The notes: generated by a model not told the origin, from the sequence alone. A stretch of 64,000 nucleotides of DNA from Cognataquiflexum rubidum (GCF_022538115.1 NZ_JAKZAL010000020.1:1-64000); one strand, 5' to 3'; shown: positions 1 through 9,821, counted from the first letter of the stretch. Numbers and translations: made by a program.

Positions 1-36
<36 letters not shown>

Positions 37-214
37 AGTTTTTTTTGCCGCATCGCTGCGGCTCGTTTCCTAGCCCTGTCAATCTTGTCCTCCGGTTTTG
101 ACACCGTCAGACTTTTTAATGTCGTTTCTCCAGTATTTCAATGAACTTTTACCACCTCTCTCGGCAGTATTGTAAGACTCTCGCCCCATCTCTTTTTCCC
201 ATTCCTTACAAACA
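37..214 (-). other. 16S rRNA leader transcript
   Basis: This non-coding stretch lies between the rRNA promoter and the 16S gene. Read on the minus strand it contains a stable hairpin (GCCGCA, loop GCGA, TGCGGC) followed by a run of A just before the mature 16S end. It probably holds the processing and antitermination signals of the rRNA operon, but no boxA was identified with certainty. No protein-coding gene is seen between 37 and 411. Confidence 0.6.
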
Positions 215-220
215 GGAGTG

Positions 221-250
221 CAAAGGTAAGAATAATTAAGTATTTCACAA
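221..250 (-). promoter_or_regulatory. rRNA operon promoter (Bacteroidota type)
   Basis: On the minus strand a perfect -7 box TACCTTTG (221-228) is preceded by TTG (248-250) with a 19-bp spacer. This matches the Bacteroidota primary-sigma consensus TTTG-N17-21-TAnnTTTG. Transcription would start around 214, giving a leader of about 180 nt in front of 16S. Confidence 0.8.
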
Positions 251-411
251 GAGATGATACTGAGAAAACCTTTTCACTTAATTCAGTTTCACATAACTTG
301 CTGAAATTGTGGAACAAATTCTTTGAATATTTTTCTCAGTTCCCAAAAAAGAAACCTAGAATCCTTTACCTGCTATTCAATAATTGACACATACCGTTGT
401 TATGTGAAGTG

Positions 412-485
412 TGACCTCGTCAGGATTCAAACCTGAAACCTCTTGAGCCGTAATCAAGTGCTCTATTCAATTGAGCTACGAAGCC
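412..485 (-). tRNA. tRNA-Arg (anticodon ACG)
   Basis: The minus strand folds as a complete cloverleaf of 74 nt. The acceptor GGCTTCG pairs with CGAGGTC (with wobbles). The D stem is GCTC/GAGC, the anticodon stem CTTGA/TCAAG encloses loop TTACGGC (anticodon ACG), and the T arm contains TTTGAAT. The 3' CCA is not encoded. The ACG anticodon would need A34-to-inosine editing to read CGU/CGC/CGA. Confidence 0.93.
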
Positions 486-497
486 ATAATGGGGACA

Positions 498-529
498 CAA
501 AAGTAGTTACGAAATTCGGATTTACAAAA
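498..529 (-). promoter_or_regulatory. tRNA-Arg promoter
   Basis: Minus strand: TTTTG (525-529), 19-bp spacer, TACTTTTG (498-505), matching the Bacteroidota promoter consensus. Transcription would start about 5-7 bases before the tRNA 5' end. Confidence 0.7.
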
Positions 530-660
530 ACAAGTGCAATTGTTTTGGTGAGCAAAATCATTTCTTCAAAAAAACAATTAAGAATTATTAAGACAAAAAG
601 AAACGCAAATCAAGTTTGATTTTATAATTTAGCCCGAATTTTAAATATAATACCCTTTTC

Positions 661-1401
661 ATGAAAAGCATCTCATTAGTAATTTTACTTAATTTAATTA
701 TAGTAAATTCCCTTTTCGCACAAGAAAGAGAAAAAACACCTATTGGTGGAAGACCAGATATTAAAGGTGACCTCTTTTTAGAATTGGGTTTTAATACCTT
801 AAACAACAAACCGAGTGAATTGAATACTGAGTTTTTTAAGTCTCGGTCATTCAATGTTTATTACCAATATCCAATCAATATTTTTGGTGTAAAGTCCGGA
901 TTTTCCTTCAACCCCGGAATAGGTATTGCTTCGGATAAATTTGCGTTTGAGAGAGGAAATAATTTATTTAACAATCCCGAGGTAGGTCCTAATTCCAGCG
1001 AATTGTTAGCGGTGTCTGAAGTATATGGAGATGATATTGTTCTAGGGGTAAATAATGTGGGTCTCAATTTTTTGGAAGTGCCTCTTGAATTCAGATACCA
1101 CTTTAATAAAAATAATTATGACAAAAGTGTCAGGGTAGCGATTGGTGGAAAAGTGGGGTATTTATTCCAAGCCCAGACCAAAATTGCTTTTAGTGATTCG
1201 GATGGTCTGGAAAGGAAAATCAAGGACAGACAGGCTTTTGGTTTTAACCAGTTCAGATACGGCGTCCATGCCAGATTGGGATTTCCGGGATTTAACCTTT
1301 GGGGCTACTATGGACTAAACGAAGTATTCCAAAAAAATAAAGGACCTTTCAATACGCAAGCGACTCAGTTTAACTTTGGAGTTTCAATCGCCTTATTCTA
1401 A
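661..1401 (+). CDS. Outer-membrane beta-barrel protein
   Basis: The 246-aa protein starts with a signal peptide (hydrophobic segment about 5-18 ending LFAQ). The mature part is rich in alternating aromatic/polar strands and Gly turns, and ends in ...NFGVSIALF, a typical C-terminal beta-strand ending in Phe. This is the pattern of small Bacteroidota outer-membrane barrels (PorT / OMP_b-brl families), which sit in the outer membrane; the exact function cannot be told. It is monocistronic, with the shared terminator at 1425-1454 directly behind it. The class is fairly certain, the family is not. Confidence 0.6.
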   Translation: MKSISLVILLNLIIVNSLFAQEREKTPIGGRPDIKGDLFLELGFNTLNNKPSELNTEFFKSRSFNVYYQYPINIFGVKSGFSFNPGIGIASDKFAFERGNNLFNNPEVGPNSSELLAVSEVYGDDIVLGVNNVGLNFLEVPLEFRYHFNKNNYDKSVRVAIGGKVGYLFQAQTKIAFSDSDGLERKIKDRQAFGFNQFRYGVHARLGFPGFNLWGYYGLNEVFQKNKGPFNTQATQFNFGVSIALF

Positions 1402-1424
1402 AAAACAAATTTTATTTATTCAAG

Positions 1425-1454
1425 GAAAAAAGGCCGGACATCCGGCCTTTTTTT
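1425..1454. terminator. Bidirectional terminator between convergent genes
   Basis: GGCCGG (1432-1437), loop ACAT, CCGGCC (1442-1447), flanked by an A-run on the left and seven T on the right, so it works for both strands. It ends the barrel-protein gene and the minus-strand PAP2-like gene, whose TAA stop overlaps the T-run. Confidence 0.9.
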
Positions 1455-2070
1455 ATAAATAGGTATAGAAAGTACCGAAGCAAACTGAAAAGCCCAATAA
1501 GAACCCTCCAAAAATTTCAATCGGCGTATGGGCATTAAGGTAAAGTCTGGAGGAAGCTACCGAACCAGATAATATAATTCCTACCAACAAAAAATTGACA
1601 AGATTGAAAGCGGGATTTTTTAGCGCAATCACAATAATTATTCCCAGAAACCCTGCGATACCTGTCATGTGGGCACTGATTTTCCAAAAAAATGTGATAC
1701 TTGTCAACAAAATGACACATATAGTGATGGAGGACAGAGCGAGGATAAATACCGGTTCAATCTCAAATTTTAAATAAAACAAATAGGTGGAAATTCCATA
1801 AAACAGACTGACTGTGGAAAACGGAAAAACCCTCTCATCTCTGTTCTCGAGATGTATTGATCCAATATTTCCAGTTAGTTTCATGGTCAATAGGCTCAAT
1901 ACGGGGATCACAAAAGTGGTTACAAAGACCATCATCAAAATAAACCACTGATTGTAATACTGAGATGCCGAAACTTCCGGAATACCGAACAATAAAAACA
2001 CGAATATCAGCGTGGGAATTAACAACGGCTGAAAGGTATACGAAAGAAACAATGCTAATTTTTGTGCCAC
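1453..2070 (-). CDS. PAP2-like integral membrane protein
   Basis: The 205-aa protein has about six hydrophobic helices. Near the end it has SAHMTG (about 135) and SSRLYLNAHTPIEIFGG (about 175), which line up with the second (PSGH-like) and third (SR...H...) motifs of the PAP2 / lipid phosphatase superfamily. Ser replaces the Pro-Ser pair and the first motif (KxxxxxxRP) is not clear, so catalytic activity is uncertain. The start is a GTG that directly follows the TAA of rpoN, suggesting co-transcription and translational coupling. It is conserved as a hypothetical or PA-phosphatase protein in this phylum. Confidence 0.6.
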   Translation of the reverse strand: MAQKLALFLSYTFQPLLIPTLIFVFLLFGIPEVSASQYYNQWFILMMVFVTTFVIPVLSLLTMKLTGNIGSIHLENRDERVFPFSTVSLFYGISTYLFYLKFEIEPVFILALSSITICVILLTSITFFWKISAHMTGIAGFLGIIIVIALKNPAFNLVNFLLVGIILSGSVASSRLYLNAHTPIEIFGGFLLGFSVCFGTFYTYL

Positions 2071-3528
2071 TTACAGTTCCTTTCTAAGTCGAGCAACGGG
2101 GATCTGTAATTGCTCCCTATATTTGGCAACAGTCCTCCTAGCAATATTATACCCTTTGTCATTCAATATTTTGACCAATTTATCATCCGAAAGTGGTCTT
2201 TTTTTACTTTCTCCATCCACCATAGTCTGTAACACACTTTTTACCTCTTTGTTGCTCACGTCTTCACCGGAATCGGTAGCAATACCTTCAGAGAAGAAAT
2301 ATTTCAGTGGAAAAATACCTACTTCAGTTTGAATTGACTTGCTGTTTGCCACACGGGAAACAGTTGAAATATCCATTTCGATCTTGTCTGCGATGTCTTT
2401 GAGGATCATCGGCTTCAGCTTCGTCTCCTCTCCATCTACAAAAAATTCTTCTTGGTAATCCAAAATCGCCTGCATGGTTCTAAGCAATGTTTGCTGTCGT
2501 TGCTTGATCGCATCAATAAACCAACGCGCGGCATCTAGTTTTTGCTTGACGAATGTGACGGTGTCTTTGAGTTTTTTATCCTTTTTATCGCTTTTATCAT
2601 AGGCATCAAACATCTCTGAATACGACCTGCTTACCCTGAGTTCGGGTGCATTTTTAGAATTCAGGGATATTTCAAATTTGCCGTTGACATTGGTCAAAAT
2701 AAAATCCGGAATGATATATTGGGTCTTGATCAGACCATCAGAAGTACCTCCCGGCTTGGGATTGAGCCTGGTAATCATGTTGACGGCATCTTTTATGTCC
2801 TCATCATTGAGATCAAGCTTTTTCTGAATTTTGGTGTAGTGCTTTTTTGTGAATTCGTCAAAGCACTCAATGATGATTTTAATGGAGTTTATGACATTAG
2901 GATCATCAGGATGCTCTTTTCTTTCCAATTGGATCAAGAGGCACTCCTGGAGATTCCTTGCTGCGATGCCCGCCGGGTCAAAACTCTGGATTTTTCTTAA
3001 AATTTCTTCAATCTCATCAAGGTCTGTTTCTATATTTTGTCCAAAAGCCAAATCATTGATAATGGCTTCTAGATCCCTTCTTATATAACCGTCGTTTTCA
3101 ATACTGCCGATCAATTGTCTGCCGATGAGTTTCTGTCTTTCATTCAACTTCAAAAAACCCAATTGGGTGATCAACTGCTCGTGGAGTGAAGCACCTCCCG
3201 AAATCGGAATCTCCCTATCATCCTCATCAGGAGAATAATTGCCGTCTCCCTGCATTTTGTATCCACTGTAATCATCACTCAGGTAATCGTCGATGTTTAC
3301 ATCTTTGTCTTCAAACCCTGATTCTTCCTCGTAACTGTCTTCATATTCGTTTTCCTCAGATTCATTGCTATCCTCTTCTTTTCCTTCTTCCAGAGCCGGG
3401 TTGATTTCTAGCTCTTCCTCTACACGTGATTCCAATTCTGCAGTCGGCACCTGCAACAGCTTGATGAATTGGATCTGCTGTGGAGAAAGTTTTTGGGAAA
3501 GTACCTGACTTAAATGTAGTTTTTGCAT
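2071..3528 (-). CDS. rpoN: RNA polymerase sigma-54 factor
   Basis: The 485-aa protein has all sigma-54 parts in order. Region I is Gln/Leu rich (about 3-30; SQKLSPQQIQFIKLLQ). Region II is strongly acidic (about 40-100). Then come the core-binding and helix-turn-helix regions, and the RpoN box ARRTVAKYRE at about 463-472 that contacts the -24 element. It directs core polymerase to -24/-12 promoters opened by AAA+ activators. The length is normal. The gene is followed without a gap by the PAP2-like gene. A TAAATTTG box at 3601-3608 could be its -7 element, but no well-spaced -33 is visible. Confidence 0.97.
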   Translation of the reverse strand: MQKLHLSQVLSQKLSPQQIQFIKLLQVPTAELESRVEEELEINPALEEGKEEDSNESEENEYEDSYEEESGFEDKDVNIDDYLSDDYSGYKMQGDGNYSPDEDDREIPISGGASLHEQLITQLGFLKLNERQKLIGRQLIGSIENDGYIRRDLEAIINDLAFGQNIETDLDEIEEILRKIQSFDPAGIAARNLQECLLIQLERKEHPDDPNVINSIKIIIECFDEFTKKHYTKIQKKLDLNDEDIKDAVNMITRLNPKPGGTSDGLIKTQYIIPDFILTNVNGKFEISLNSKNAPELRVSRSYSEMFDAYDKSDKKDKKLKDTVTFVKQKLDAARWFIDAIKQRQQTLLRTMQAILDYQEEFFVDGEETKLKPMILKDIADKIEMDISTVSRVANSKSIQTEVGIFPLKYFFSEGIATDSGEDVSNKEVKSVLQTMVDGESKKRPLSDDKLVKILNDKGYNIARRTVAKYREQLQIPVARLRKEL

Positions 3529-3626
3529 ACACTAATATATTTCTAAAGAATTTAAACTGAAGTCTAACCAAAAACGGTGTTTAGTATACTTTCATTATTT
3601 CAAATTTAGGAAATAAGAACAAATTA

Positions 3627-3657
3627 TTGATAAAAAGCTTATTTAATCGTTTTTTTG
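3627..3657 (+). promoter_or_regulatory. Possible asnS promoter
   Basis: TTG (3627-3629), 20-bp spacer, TTTTTTTG (3650-3657), one mismatch from TAnnTTTG. Transcription from here would start near 3663, which favours the inner ATG at 3720 over an upstream in-frame ATG at 3627. Confidence 0.4.
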
Positions 3658-3719
3658 CATTCCCTTTAATCAACGATCATTTGTTGGTTACATTTTCACA
3701 AAAACAATCTTCCATTTCT

Positions 3720-5171
3720 ATGGCTTTCAATAAAAGAATTAAAGTAAAGAAACTTCTCGAAAATAACCTCATTGGTCAGGATGCTATACTAATGGGTTGG
3801 GTCAGAACCAAGAGAAGCAATAAAAATGTAACATTTATTGCCCTGAATGATGGCTCTTCTATCAATAACTTCCAAGTGGTGGCGGATCCGGCATTTATCA
3901 GTGAAGAAGTTCTAAAGAAAGTAACCACAGGAGCCTGTCTGAAAATTACCGGAAAAATTGTGGCCTCCCAAGGAGCAGGACAGCAGGCCGAATTGGCTGC
4001 TACCACCATTGAAATCCTCGGGGAAGCTGATGCCGAAACCTATCCACTTCAGCCAAAAAAACATTCTCTTGAATTTCTAAGAGAAATAGCCCACTTGAGA
4101 ATCCGAACCAATACTTTTGGGGCTGTTTTCAGGATTAGGCACGCCTTGGCTTTTGCGGTACATAAATATTTCAATGACAAAGGCTTCTTTTATATCCATA
4201 CACCGATCATTACCTCTTCAGACGCAGAAGGTGCGGGAGAGACTTTTAAGGTGACCATTTTGGATATGAAAAATCCTCCTTTGACGGATGAAGGGAAAAT
4301 CAATTTCAAAGAGGATTTCTTTGAAAAGGAAACAAATCTGACGGTTTCCGGTCAACTTGAAGGTGAACTTGCCGCTATGGGTTTGGCAGAGATTTATACT
4401 TTTGGGCCAACATTCCGAGCTGAAAATTCCAATACAGCGCGGCATTTAGCTGAATTTTGGATGATCGAACCTGAGATGGCATTCTTTGATGCTCAGGACA
4501 ATCAGGATTTGGCAGAAGATTTCCTGAAATATGTGATTTCTTATGCATTGGAAAACTGTAAAGATGATCTGGAATTTTTGGACAAAAGAGCCCTTGAAGA
4601 AGAAACTGCAAAAAAAGCGGATCAAAGGAGTGAAATGGGACTCATTGATAGACTCAGGTTTGTGGTTGAAAATGAATTTCAAAGAATCACATATACCGAA
4701 GCCATTGATATTCTAAAAAATTCAAACCACAATAAAAAGAAAAAATTTCAATACCTGATAGAATCGTGGGGGGTGGATCTGCAGTCTGAACATGAAAGGT
4801 ACCTTGTCGAAAAGCATTTCAACAAGCCTGTAATCCTCACCGATTACCCAAAAGACATCAAGGCCTTTTACATGAGACAAAATGATGACGGCAAAACAGT
4901 GGCTGCCATGGACATTTTATTCCCCGGGATTGGAGAAATTGTGGGTGGTTCTCAAAGGGAAGAAAGACTTGAGTACTTGACAAAAAGGATGGAAGAAATG
5001 CATATACCCACCGAAGAGATGTGGTGGTATCTTGATACAAGAAGATTCGGATCAACCCCACATGCCGGCTTCGGACTCGGCTTTGAACGCTTGGTGCTTT
5101 TCGTCACAGGGATGGGAAATATCAGGGATGTCATTGCATTTCCAAGGACTCCCGGACATGCTGAATTTTAA
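3720..5171 (+). CDS. asnS: Asparagine--tRNA ligase
   Basis: This class II aminoacyl-tRNA synthetase charges tRNA-Asn with asparagine. The first ~110 residues form the OB-fold anticodon-binding domain ([20 protein letters not shown]). The catalytic domain shows motif 2 ([15 protein letters not shown]) and motif 3 ([10 protein letters not shown] near the C-terminus). The start was placed at 3720 (MAFNKRIKV) because the extra 31 residues of the longer frame (from 3627) are not family-like and overlap the promoter region; the resulting 483 aa fits the family. A strong hairpin terminator follows. Confidence 0.95.
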   Translation: MAFNKRIKVKKLLENNLIGQDAILMGWVRTKRSNKNVTFIALNDGSSINNFQVVADPAFISEEVLKKVTTGACLKITGKIVASQGAGQQAELAATTIEILGEADAETYPLQPKKHSLEFLREIAHLRIRTNTFGAVFRIRHALAFAVHKYFNDKGFFYIHTPIITSSDAEGAGETFKVTILDMKNPPLTDEGKINFKEDFFEKETNLTVSGQLEGELAAMGLAEIYTFGPTFRAENSNTARHLAEFWMIEPEMAFFDAQDNQDLAEDFLKYVISYALENCKDDLEFLDKRALEEETAKKADQRSEMGLIDRLRFVVENEFQRITYTEAIDILKNSNHNKKKKFQYLIESWGVDLQSEHERYLVEKHFNKPVILTDYPKDIKAFYMRQNDDGKTVAAMDILFPGIGEIVGGSQREERLEYLTKRMEEMHIPTEEMWWYLDTRRFGSTPHAGFGLGFERLVLFVTGMGNIRDVIAFPRTPGHAEF

Positions 5172-5173
5172 GC

Positions 5174-5206
5174 AAAAAAAAGCCGCTGATGAAGCGGCTT
5201 TTTTTT
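5174..5206. terminator. Bidirectional terminator
   Basis: AGCCGCT (5181-5187), loop GATGA, AGCGGCT (5193-5199) with A-run before and T-run after. It is shared by asnS (+) and the convergent MFS gene (-), whose stop lies in the T-run. Confidence 0.9.
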
Positions 5207-6434
5207 ATATGGTTTTTTCAACTTCAAGCATGACAGATGCTTCGCCTATATCGACTACTTTTATTCTCCTTGCCAGAGGAATACAAAGCAAACTAAAGAA
5301 TATAGCCAAATATCCCACAAAATTAAAATTGAGCAATATTCCGCCTTCACCTTCTACTAAAATCAAACCGGCAATAAAAGAGGCAATACCTGCGGCCAAT
5401 TGTTGAACGGCGGAATTGAAGCTTAGAAAACTGCCTCTGTTTTCGGGTTTTGCAGTACCGGTAATCAAGGCAGCTGCGGGAACCATTCTACCATTGGAAG
5501 TCACAAAAAACAGCGTAGAAATCATCAATACAAAAGGAATGGGTGTTTGCCCCAAATGGGTAATCAATCCAATCGGAATGATGTTCAAAGTCATAAAAAC
5601 TGTAAAAACTTTAATCTTTCCATGGTTATCGGTCAACTTGCCAACCCAAGGAGAAGTAAATATGGTAAATAACCCACCCGCCATATAGATATAAGTCAGC
5701 TGGATTTCCGAAAAACCAACATTGGCAACCATGTACGGACTCAAAAACGGGATAATCATAAACTGACCAAACATCATCATAATCGTGAGAGAAATTGCCC
5801 TCATCTGATTGCTGTTTCCTGTCACCCGTCTGATAACCTGCATCGGGGTTGGCTTGATCTGATGACTCTCAAGATGGGCCGTAATGGAAGGAATGAATTT
5901 GAAAATCAATACCAATATGATCAGCGAAAGTCCGGTCAGAAAAATGAAGGGGGCGTGCCAGTTGGAAATGCTTGCTATAAACAAACCAAAAGGAACACCC
6001 ACTACCGAAGCAACAGAAAATGCCGCCATGACCAAACCCATGGCTTTGCCCCGGCGGGAATCAGGAATTACATCCCCGATTATGGCCATGATCAGAGCGG
6101 AAGTAAGTCCACCAAAAACACCTGAAATAATACGGGAAATCAACAAAATGGAATAATTTGGAGAAAGAGCACAGGCTATTGTTCCAAGTAAAAAGCCCGA
6201 AAATACCCACAAAAGGATTGTTCTTCTGTCATATTTATCCAAAATAAAAGCACCTAGAAAGCTGCTTATTCCGGCGCTAAAGGTGTAAGAGGAAACAAGT
6301 AATCCAAATTCTCTTGGCGTAATTTCAAAAATCCGCATCAATTGCGGTCCAAGAGGCATCAAAATCATGAAATCCACTATATGGGTAAAATTGATAGCCG
6401 CAATGGTCCAAAGTATTAATTTTTCTTTATTCAT
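5205..6434 (-). CDS. MFS transporter, DHA1-like
   Basis: The 409-aa inner-membrane protein has about 12 hydrophobic segments. The loop-2/3 signature region reads LDKYDRRTIL and the loop after helix 4/5 reads GDVIPDSRRGKAMG, typical of drug:H+ antiporter family 1 (YdhP/AraJ type). It probably exports a small molecule in exchange for protons; the substrate cannot be told. It is monocistronic or at the end of a unit, 66 bp after the nnr gene on the same strand. Confidence 0.8.
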   Translation of the reverse strand: MNKEKLILWTIAAINFTHIVDFMILMPLGPQLMRIFEITPREFGLLVSSYTFSAGISSFLGAFILDKYDRRTILLWVFSGFLLGTIACALSPNYSILLISRIISGVFGGLTSALIMAIIGDVIPDSRRGKAMGLVMAAFSVASVVGVPFGLFIASISNWHAPFIFLTGLSLIILVLIFKFIPSITAHLESHQIKPTPMQVIRRVTGNSNQMRAISLTIMMMFGQFMIIPFLSPYMVANVGFSEIQLTYIYMAGGLFTIFTSPWVGKLTDNHGKIKVFTVFMTLNIIPIGLITHLGQTPIPFVLMISTLFFVTSNGRMVPAAALITGTAKPENRGSFLSFNSAVQQLAAGIASFIAGLILVEGEGGILLNFNFVGYLAIFFSLLCIPLARRIKVVDIGEASVMLEVEKTI

Positions 6435-6500
6435 GAGATTGAAAAGATTCTTAATGCAACCAATGCGATTTTGTTAAAGTTCTCATTTCGGGGAAAAAAC

Positions 6501-7976
6501 TCAATCAATCCCAAGATTTAAATACGTCTCAGGAATGGCTTCAATTATATCCGAGGCAATCATTCCCCTTCTCTTATTTTTGGAAGCCAATTCCCCTGCA
6601 AGTCCGTGATGATAGACACCGCAAATGGCGGCATGAAGGGGGTTGTACCCTTGACCAAGGAAAGAAGTAATTATCCCTGTGAGGACGTCGCCTGCGCCTG
6701 CCGTGGCCATATATTTGGTCCCTGAGGAATTGAAATATTGAAAACCCTCCGGGCAAGAGATCGATGTATAAGCTCCTTTCAATATAAGATAAATTCCAAA
6801 TTTTGAAGAAAATTCCCGCGCTTTATCAAGTCTATCAAAATGGTCCGTACTCGGACCTACCAACCTCTCGAATTCCTTGAGATGAGGAGTAAGGATACTG
6901 TTTAAAGGCAAAAGATCGAGCAAATGCTTATTTTTCGAAAGAAGATTTAAACCATCCGCATCAATAACAACAGGTTTTTTCGCTGATTTTAGAATCTTTT
7001 CCAAATAATAGGAATCAATTTCAACTCCCCAACCCGGACCGATTCCCACAGCATCGAATTGAGCCAAGCTATTGAAGTCTAGGTCAGCTGACACCATTAC
7101 TTCAGGAGCACCGATCTGCAAAACAAACCTTTCCTCAAAAGGGGCGTGGACATGAACCAGTCCACTTCCGGTTCTTAATGCTGCCTTTGAACTAAGCAAA
7201 ATCGCCCCCATCTTACCTTTGCTGCCCCCAATCAGGAGAATCCTTCCGAAGTCTCCTTTGTGACTGAAATTATTAAAGTGCTTATGAAAAAGTGGGATGT
7301 CCTGTCGTTGTAAGAAAAATCTATTTTGGCTAAAGGATTTCAAAAAAACAGAAGGAATACCAATTTCTAATATCTCAACTTTACCTGTATAATCTGCATG
7401 TTCCGGAATCAAAAGCCCCATTTTTGGAAATTGAAAAGAACAGGTAAAGTCCGCATGGAATGCTGTCCCTTCCAAAATACCATCAGATGGAATTCCGGAG
7501 GGCATGTCTATTGCGATTTTTTGGGATTTTGCCTGATTTAGTAAATTGATACATTCCAAATATTTACCGGAAAGTGGCCTGTTCACACCGACACCAAAGA
7601 TTGCATCAACACAAATATTTTCCTGTACCTGATCATAATCAAAACCTTCATGACTTATGACCCTAACACCTATTGGTAGTTTTTTGAAGTTGATTTGATA
7701 ATCATGGCTACAATTCATGAAATCTTCAAAAGTCACTACAGTCAAGCCATAGCCTTCCATTTCTAGTAATCTCGCGATAGCCAAACCATCTCCCCCATTA
7801 TTTCCCGGTCCACAAAAAATGAAAATGCCTTTGTCGCAATCTTTAAAATGAATTTTAAACCAGTCCAAAAAAGAGGTTGCGGCCGATTCCATCAAATCCC
7901 AAGATGATATGCCCTTTGACTGAACAAAAGCCTTGTCCAATTCTGACACCCTACTTCCCTTAATGATTTCAAGCAT
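6501..7976 (-). CDS. nnr: Bifunctional NAD(P)HX epimerase/dehydratase
   Basis: This 491-aa repair enzyme corrects hydrated NADH and NADPH. The N-terminal YjeF_N domain (about 1-215) carries GPGNNGGDG (56-64) and epimerises the R and S forms. The C-terminal ribokinase-like domain (about 225-490) carries AGAGDVLTG (about 426) with the catalytic Asp and removes water using ADP or ATP. The length matches the fused bacterial form. Its start overlaps the end of the upstream transporter gene by 8 bp, so the two are probably co-transcribed. Confidence 0.95.
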   Translation of the reverse strand: MLEIIKGSRVSELDKAFVQSKGISSWDLMESAATSFLDWFKIHFKDCDKGIFIFCGPGNNGGDGLAIARLLEMEGYGLTVVTFEDFMNCSHDYQINFKKLPIGVRVISHEGFDYDQVQENICVDAIFGVGVNRPLSGKYLECINLLNQAKSQKIAIDMPSGIPSDGILEGTAFHADFTCSFQFPKMGLLIPEHADYTGKVEILEIGIPSVFLKSFSQNRFFLQRQDIPLFHKHFNNFSHKGDFGRILLIGGSKGKMGAILLSSKAALRTGSGLVHVHAPFEERFVLQIGAPEVMVSADLDFNSLAQFDAVGIGPGWGVEIDSYYLEKILKSAKKPVVIDADGLNLLSKNKHLLDLLPLNSILTPHLKEFERLVGPSTDHFDRLDKAREFSSKFGIYLILKGAYTSISCPEGFQYFNSSGTKYMATAGAGDVLTGIITSFLGQGYNPLHAAICGVYHHGLAGELASKNKRRGMIASDIIEAIPETYLNLGID

Positions 7977-9297
7977 TTTTTATCTCGACAATGTTTTGAA
8001 AATCCTGTTTTGGAATCCTTAAAAGAAGCAAAAACCCAAGACCAACAAAGAAAAACAAACCCAAAGCCAAAGAGCTGTTTCTCATATTTCCGGTAATCTG
8101 CTCTATGATTCCATATGAAAATGTACCCAAAACTATGGCAATTTTCTCTGTCACATCATAAAAGCTAAAGAATGAAGCATGTTGGGTTGTGTCTTTCGGA
8201 ATTAACTTGGAATAGGTCGAGCGTGAAAGGGATTGTATTCCCCCCATTACCATCCCAACTACAAAAGCCAAGGCGTAAAACTGATATTCGTTGACTACAT
8301 AATAGGCTGCACCGCATATCAAAACCCAAATAAACACCATGATCACCAGTGAAATTTTATTACCCAAAGCTTTGGACAAATAAGCGAACAGATAGCTCCC
8401 GCCTATGGCCACGATTTGAATGATCAATATGGTAATAATCAATTTGTCACCAGGCATACCAAGTTCTTTGTCTCCAAATGAGGCCGCCAGGTACATGACC
8501 GTCTGTACACCCATACTATAAAAAAAGAATGCAGCTAAGAACCTGTGCATCACTGTTGTTCTTTTCACAATTTTAAAAATTTTGTTTATTTCTTTATAGC
8601 CTTGCATGAAAAGGGCTTTTTTAACCTTTTTGTTGTATGGGTTATTCGGTAAATATCTAAATGGAATCTGTGCAAAACCTGCCCACCAAACCCCTGTAAT
8701 CAAAAAAGACCACCTTGCAGCTTGACCCCCATCGGCCAATCCAAATGTTTCAGGTGATTGAATCATGAATAAATTTAAAACCAACAATATAACACTTCCG
8801 ATATACCCGAGTGCAAAACCTCTCGCGCTTAAAAAGTCAAACTCATCCTCCTCTGCAATTTCCGGCAAAAAAGCATTATAGAATACAATACTTCCCGCAA
8901 AACCTATACTCGCAAGTACCGCACAGATTATTCCATATTCCAAATTGTCCCCGTCAAAAAAGAATAAACCCAAACAGGCTGCAGAACCCAAATAGGCAAA
9001 GATTTTCATAAACAATAATTTTTTTCCTCCATAATCAGCCATTCCTGAAAGAAAAGGTGAAATCACCGCAATTACCAAAAAGGAAAAAGAAATCGAATAG
9101 GAATACAAAACGGTATTCACAATGTTAAAACCAAAAAATGAGACCACATCCCCGAATTCTTCAGAGGTGGTCACACTATTAAAATAAACCGGAAAGATGG
9201 TTGAAGTTATCACCAAGCTATATACAGAATTGGCCCAGTCATACATTGCCCAAGCATTCTGCACATTCTTCTTTTGACCAATTTTCAAAACTTCCAT
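7969..9297 (-). CDS. UMF1 / Atg22-like MFS transporter
   Basis: The 442-aa membrane protein starts with the family hallmark NAWAMYDWANSVYSLVITSTIFP (about 14-36), the conserved head of the UMF1 (vacuole effluxer Atg22-like) branch of the MFS. About 12 transmembrane helices can be drawn. Fungal Atg22 exports amino acids from the vacuole; the substrate of bacterial members is not established. It overlaps the nnr gene downstream by 8 bp. The family is sure, the substrate unknown. Confidence 0.85.
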   Translation of the reverse strand: MEVLKIGQKKNVQNAWAMYDWANSVYSLVITSTIFPVYFNSVTTSEEFGDVVSFFGFNIVNTVLYSYSISFSFLVIAVISPFLSGMADYGGKKLLFMKIFAYLGSAACLGLFFFDGDNLEYGIICAVLASIGFAGSIVFYNAFLPEIAEEDEFDFLSARGFALGYIGSVILLVLNLFMIQSPETFGLADGGQAARWSFLITGVWWAGFAQIPFRYLPNNPYNKKVKKALFMQGYKEINKIFKIVKRTTVMHRFLAAFFFYSMGVQTVMYLAASFGDKELGMPGDKLIITILIIQIVAIGGSYLFAYLSKALGNKISLVIMVFIWVLICGAAYYVVNEYQFYALAFVVGMVMGGIQSLSRSTYSKLIPKDTTQHASFFSFYDVTEKIAIVLGTFSYGIIEQITGNMRNSSLALGLFFFVGLGFLLLLRIPKQDFQNIVEIKNA

Positions 9298-9308
9298 TAA
9301 ATAAAAGT

Positions 9309-9337
9309 AAAAAAGCTACCCCAATGGGATAGCTTTA
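9309..9337 (-). terminator. Terminator of the exbB/exbD operon
   Basis: On the minus strand AAAGCTATCCC pairs with GGGGTAGCTTT (one G-T pair) around a short loop, followed by six T. It lies directly behind the last exbD gene, which separates this operon from the UMF1 gene downstream. Confidence 0.75.
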
Positions 9338-9358
9338 TAGTTTGAAATCAAAATTTGA

Positions 9359-9820
9359 TTATTTCTCAACTTTACCTGTAGATGCGTATAATAATTTACG
9401 TGCATCCGCTTCTCTCAATTCAAACTGAATATCTGAGATTGGGCCCATTTTCACGTCCCTATCAGCCTTCATTGAAATGGTGATCTGATCTCTTTCAACT
9501 TCAGATAACTTATCTTTTTCTTGGTTGACCCAAAAAATAATATCTTTTGTATTGATCAAAACATCATTGGCCTGAACTCTTGGCTCTGTTCCGTATAATG
9601 CCGGTTTCTTAGGCTTTCCAACAAAGAGATAAGATATCAGCGTCTTTTTCTCCAGTTTTTGAAGTTGGGTTGCCTGAGGAAGTTTTTGCTCCACCAATAT
9701 GTCCTGTTCCCTCAAAACTGTTGTAACCATGAAAAAGAACAAAAGCATGAAGATAATATCAGGCAATGCTGAAGTCGGGATATTTTCCGAGGTTTTGGTT
9801 TTTTTCTTAAACTTTCCCAT
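9359..9820 (-). CDS. exbD: Biopolymer transporter ExbD (second copy)
   Basis: The 153-aa protein has a short basic N-terminus, one transmembrane helix (about 20-38; ALPDIIFMLLFFFMV) with the Asp that carries the proton path, and a periplasmic domain. It is a TolR/ExbD-type subunit that works with the ExbB-like channel to energise TonB-dependent uptake or a similar process. The gene follows the first exbD by one base and ends the operon. Tandem exbD genes after one exbB are usual in Bacteroidota. Confidence 0.9.
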   Translation of the reverse strand: MGKFKKKTKTSENIPTSALPDIIFMLLFFFMVTTVLREQDILVEQKLPQATQLQKLEKKTLISYLFVGKPKKPALYGTEPRVQANDVLINTKDIIFWVNQEKDKLSEVERDQITISMKADRDVKMGPISDIQFELREADARKLLYASTGKVEK

Positions 9821-9821
9821 A

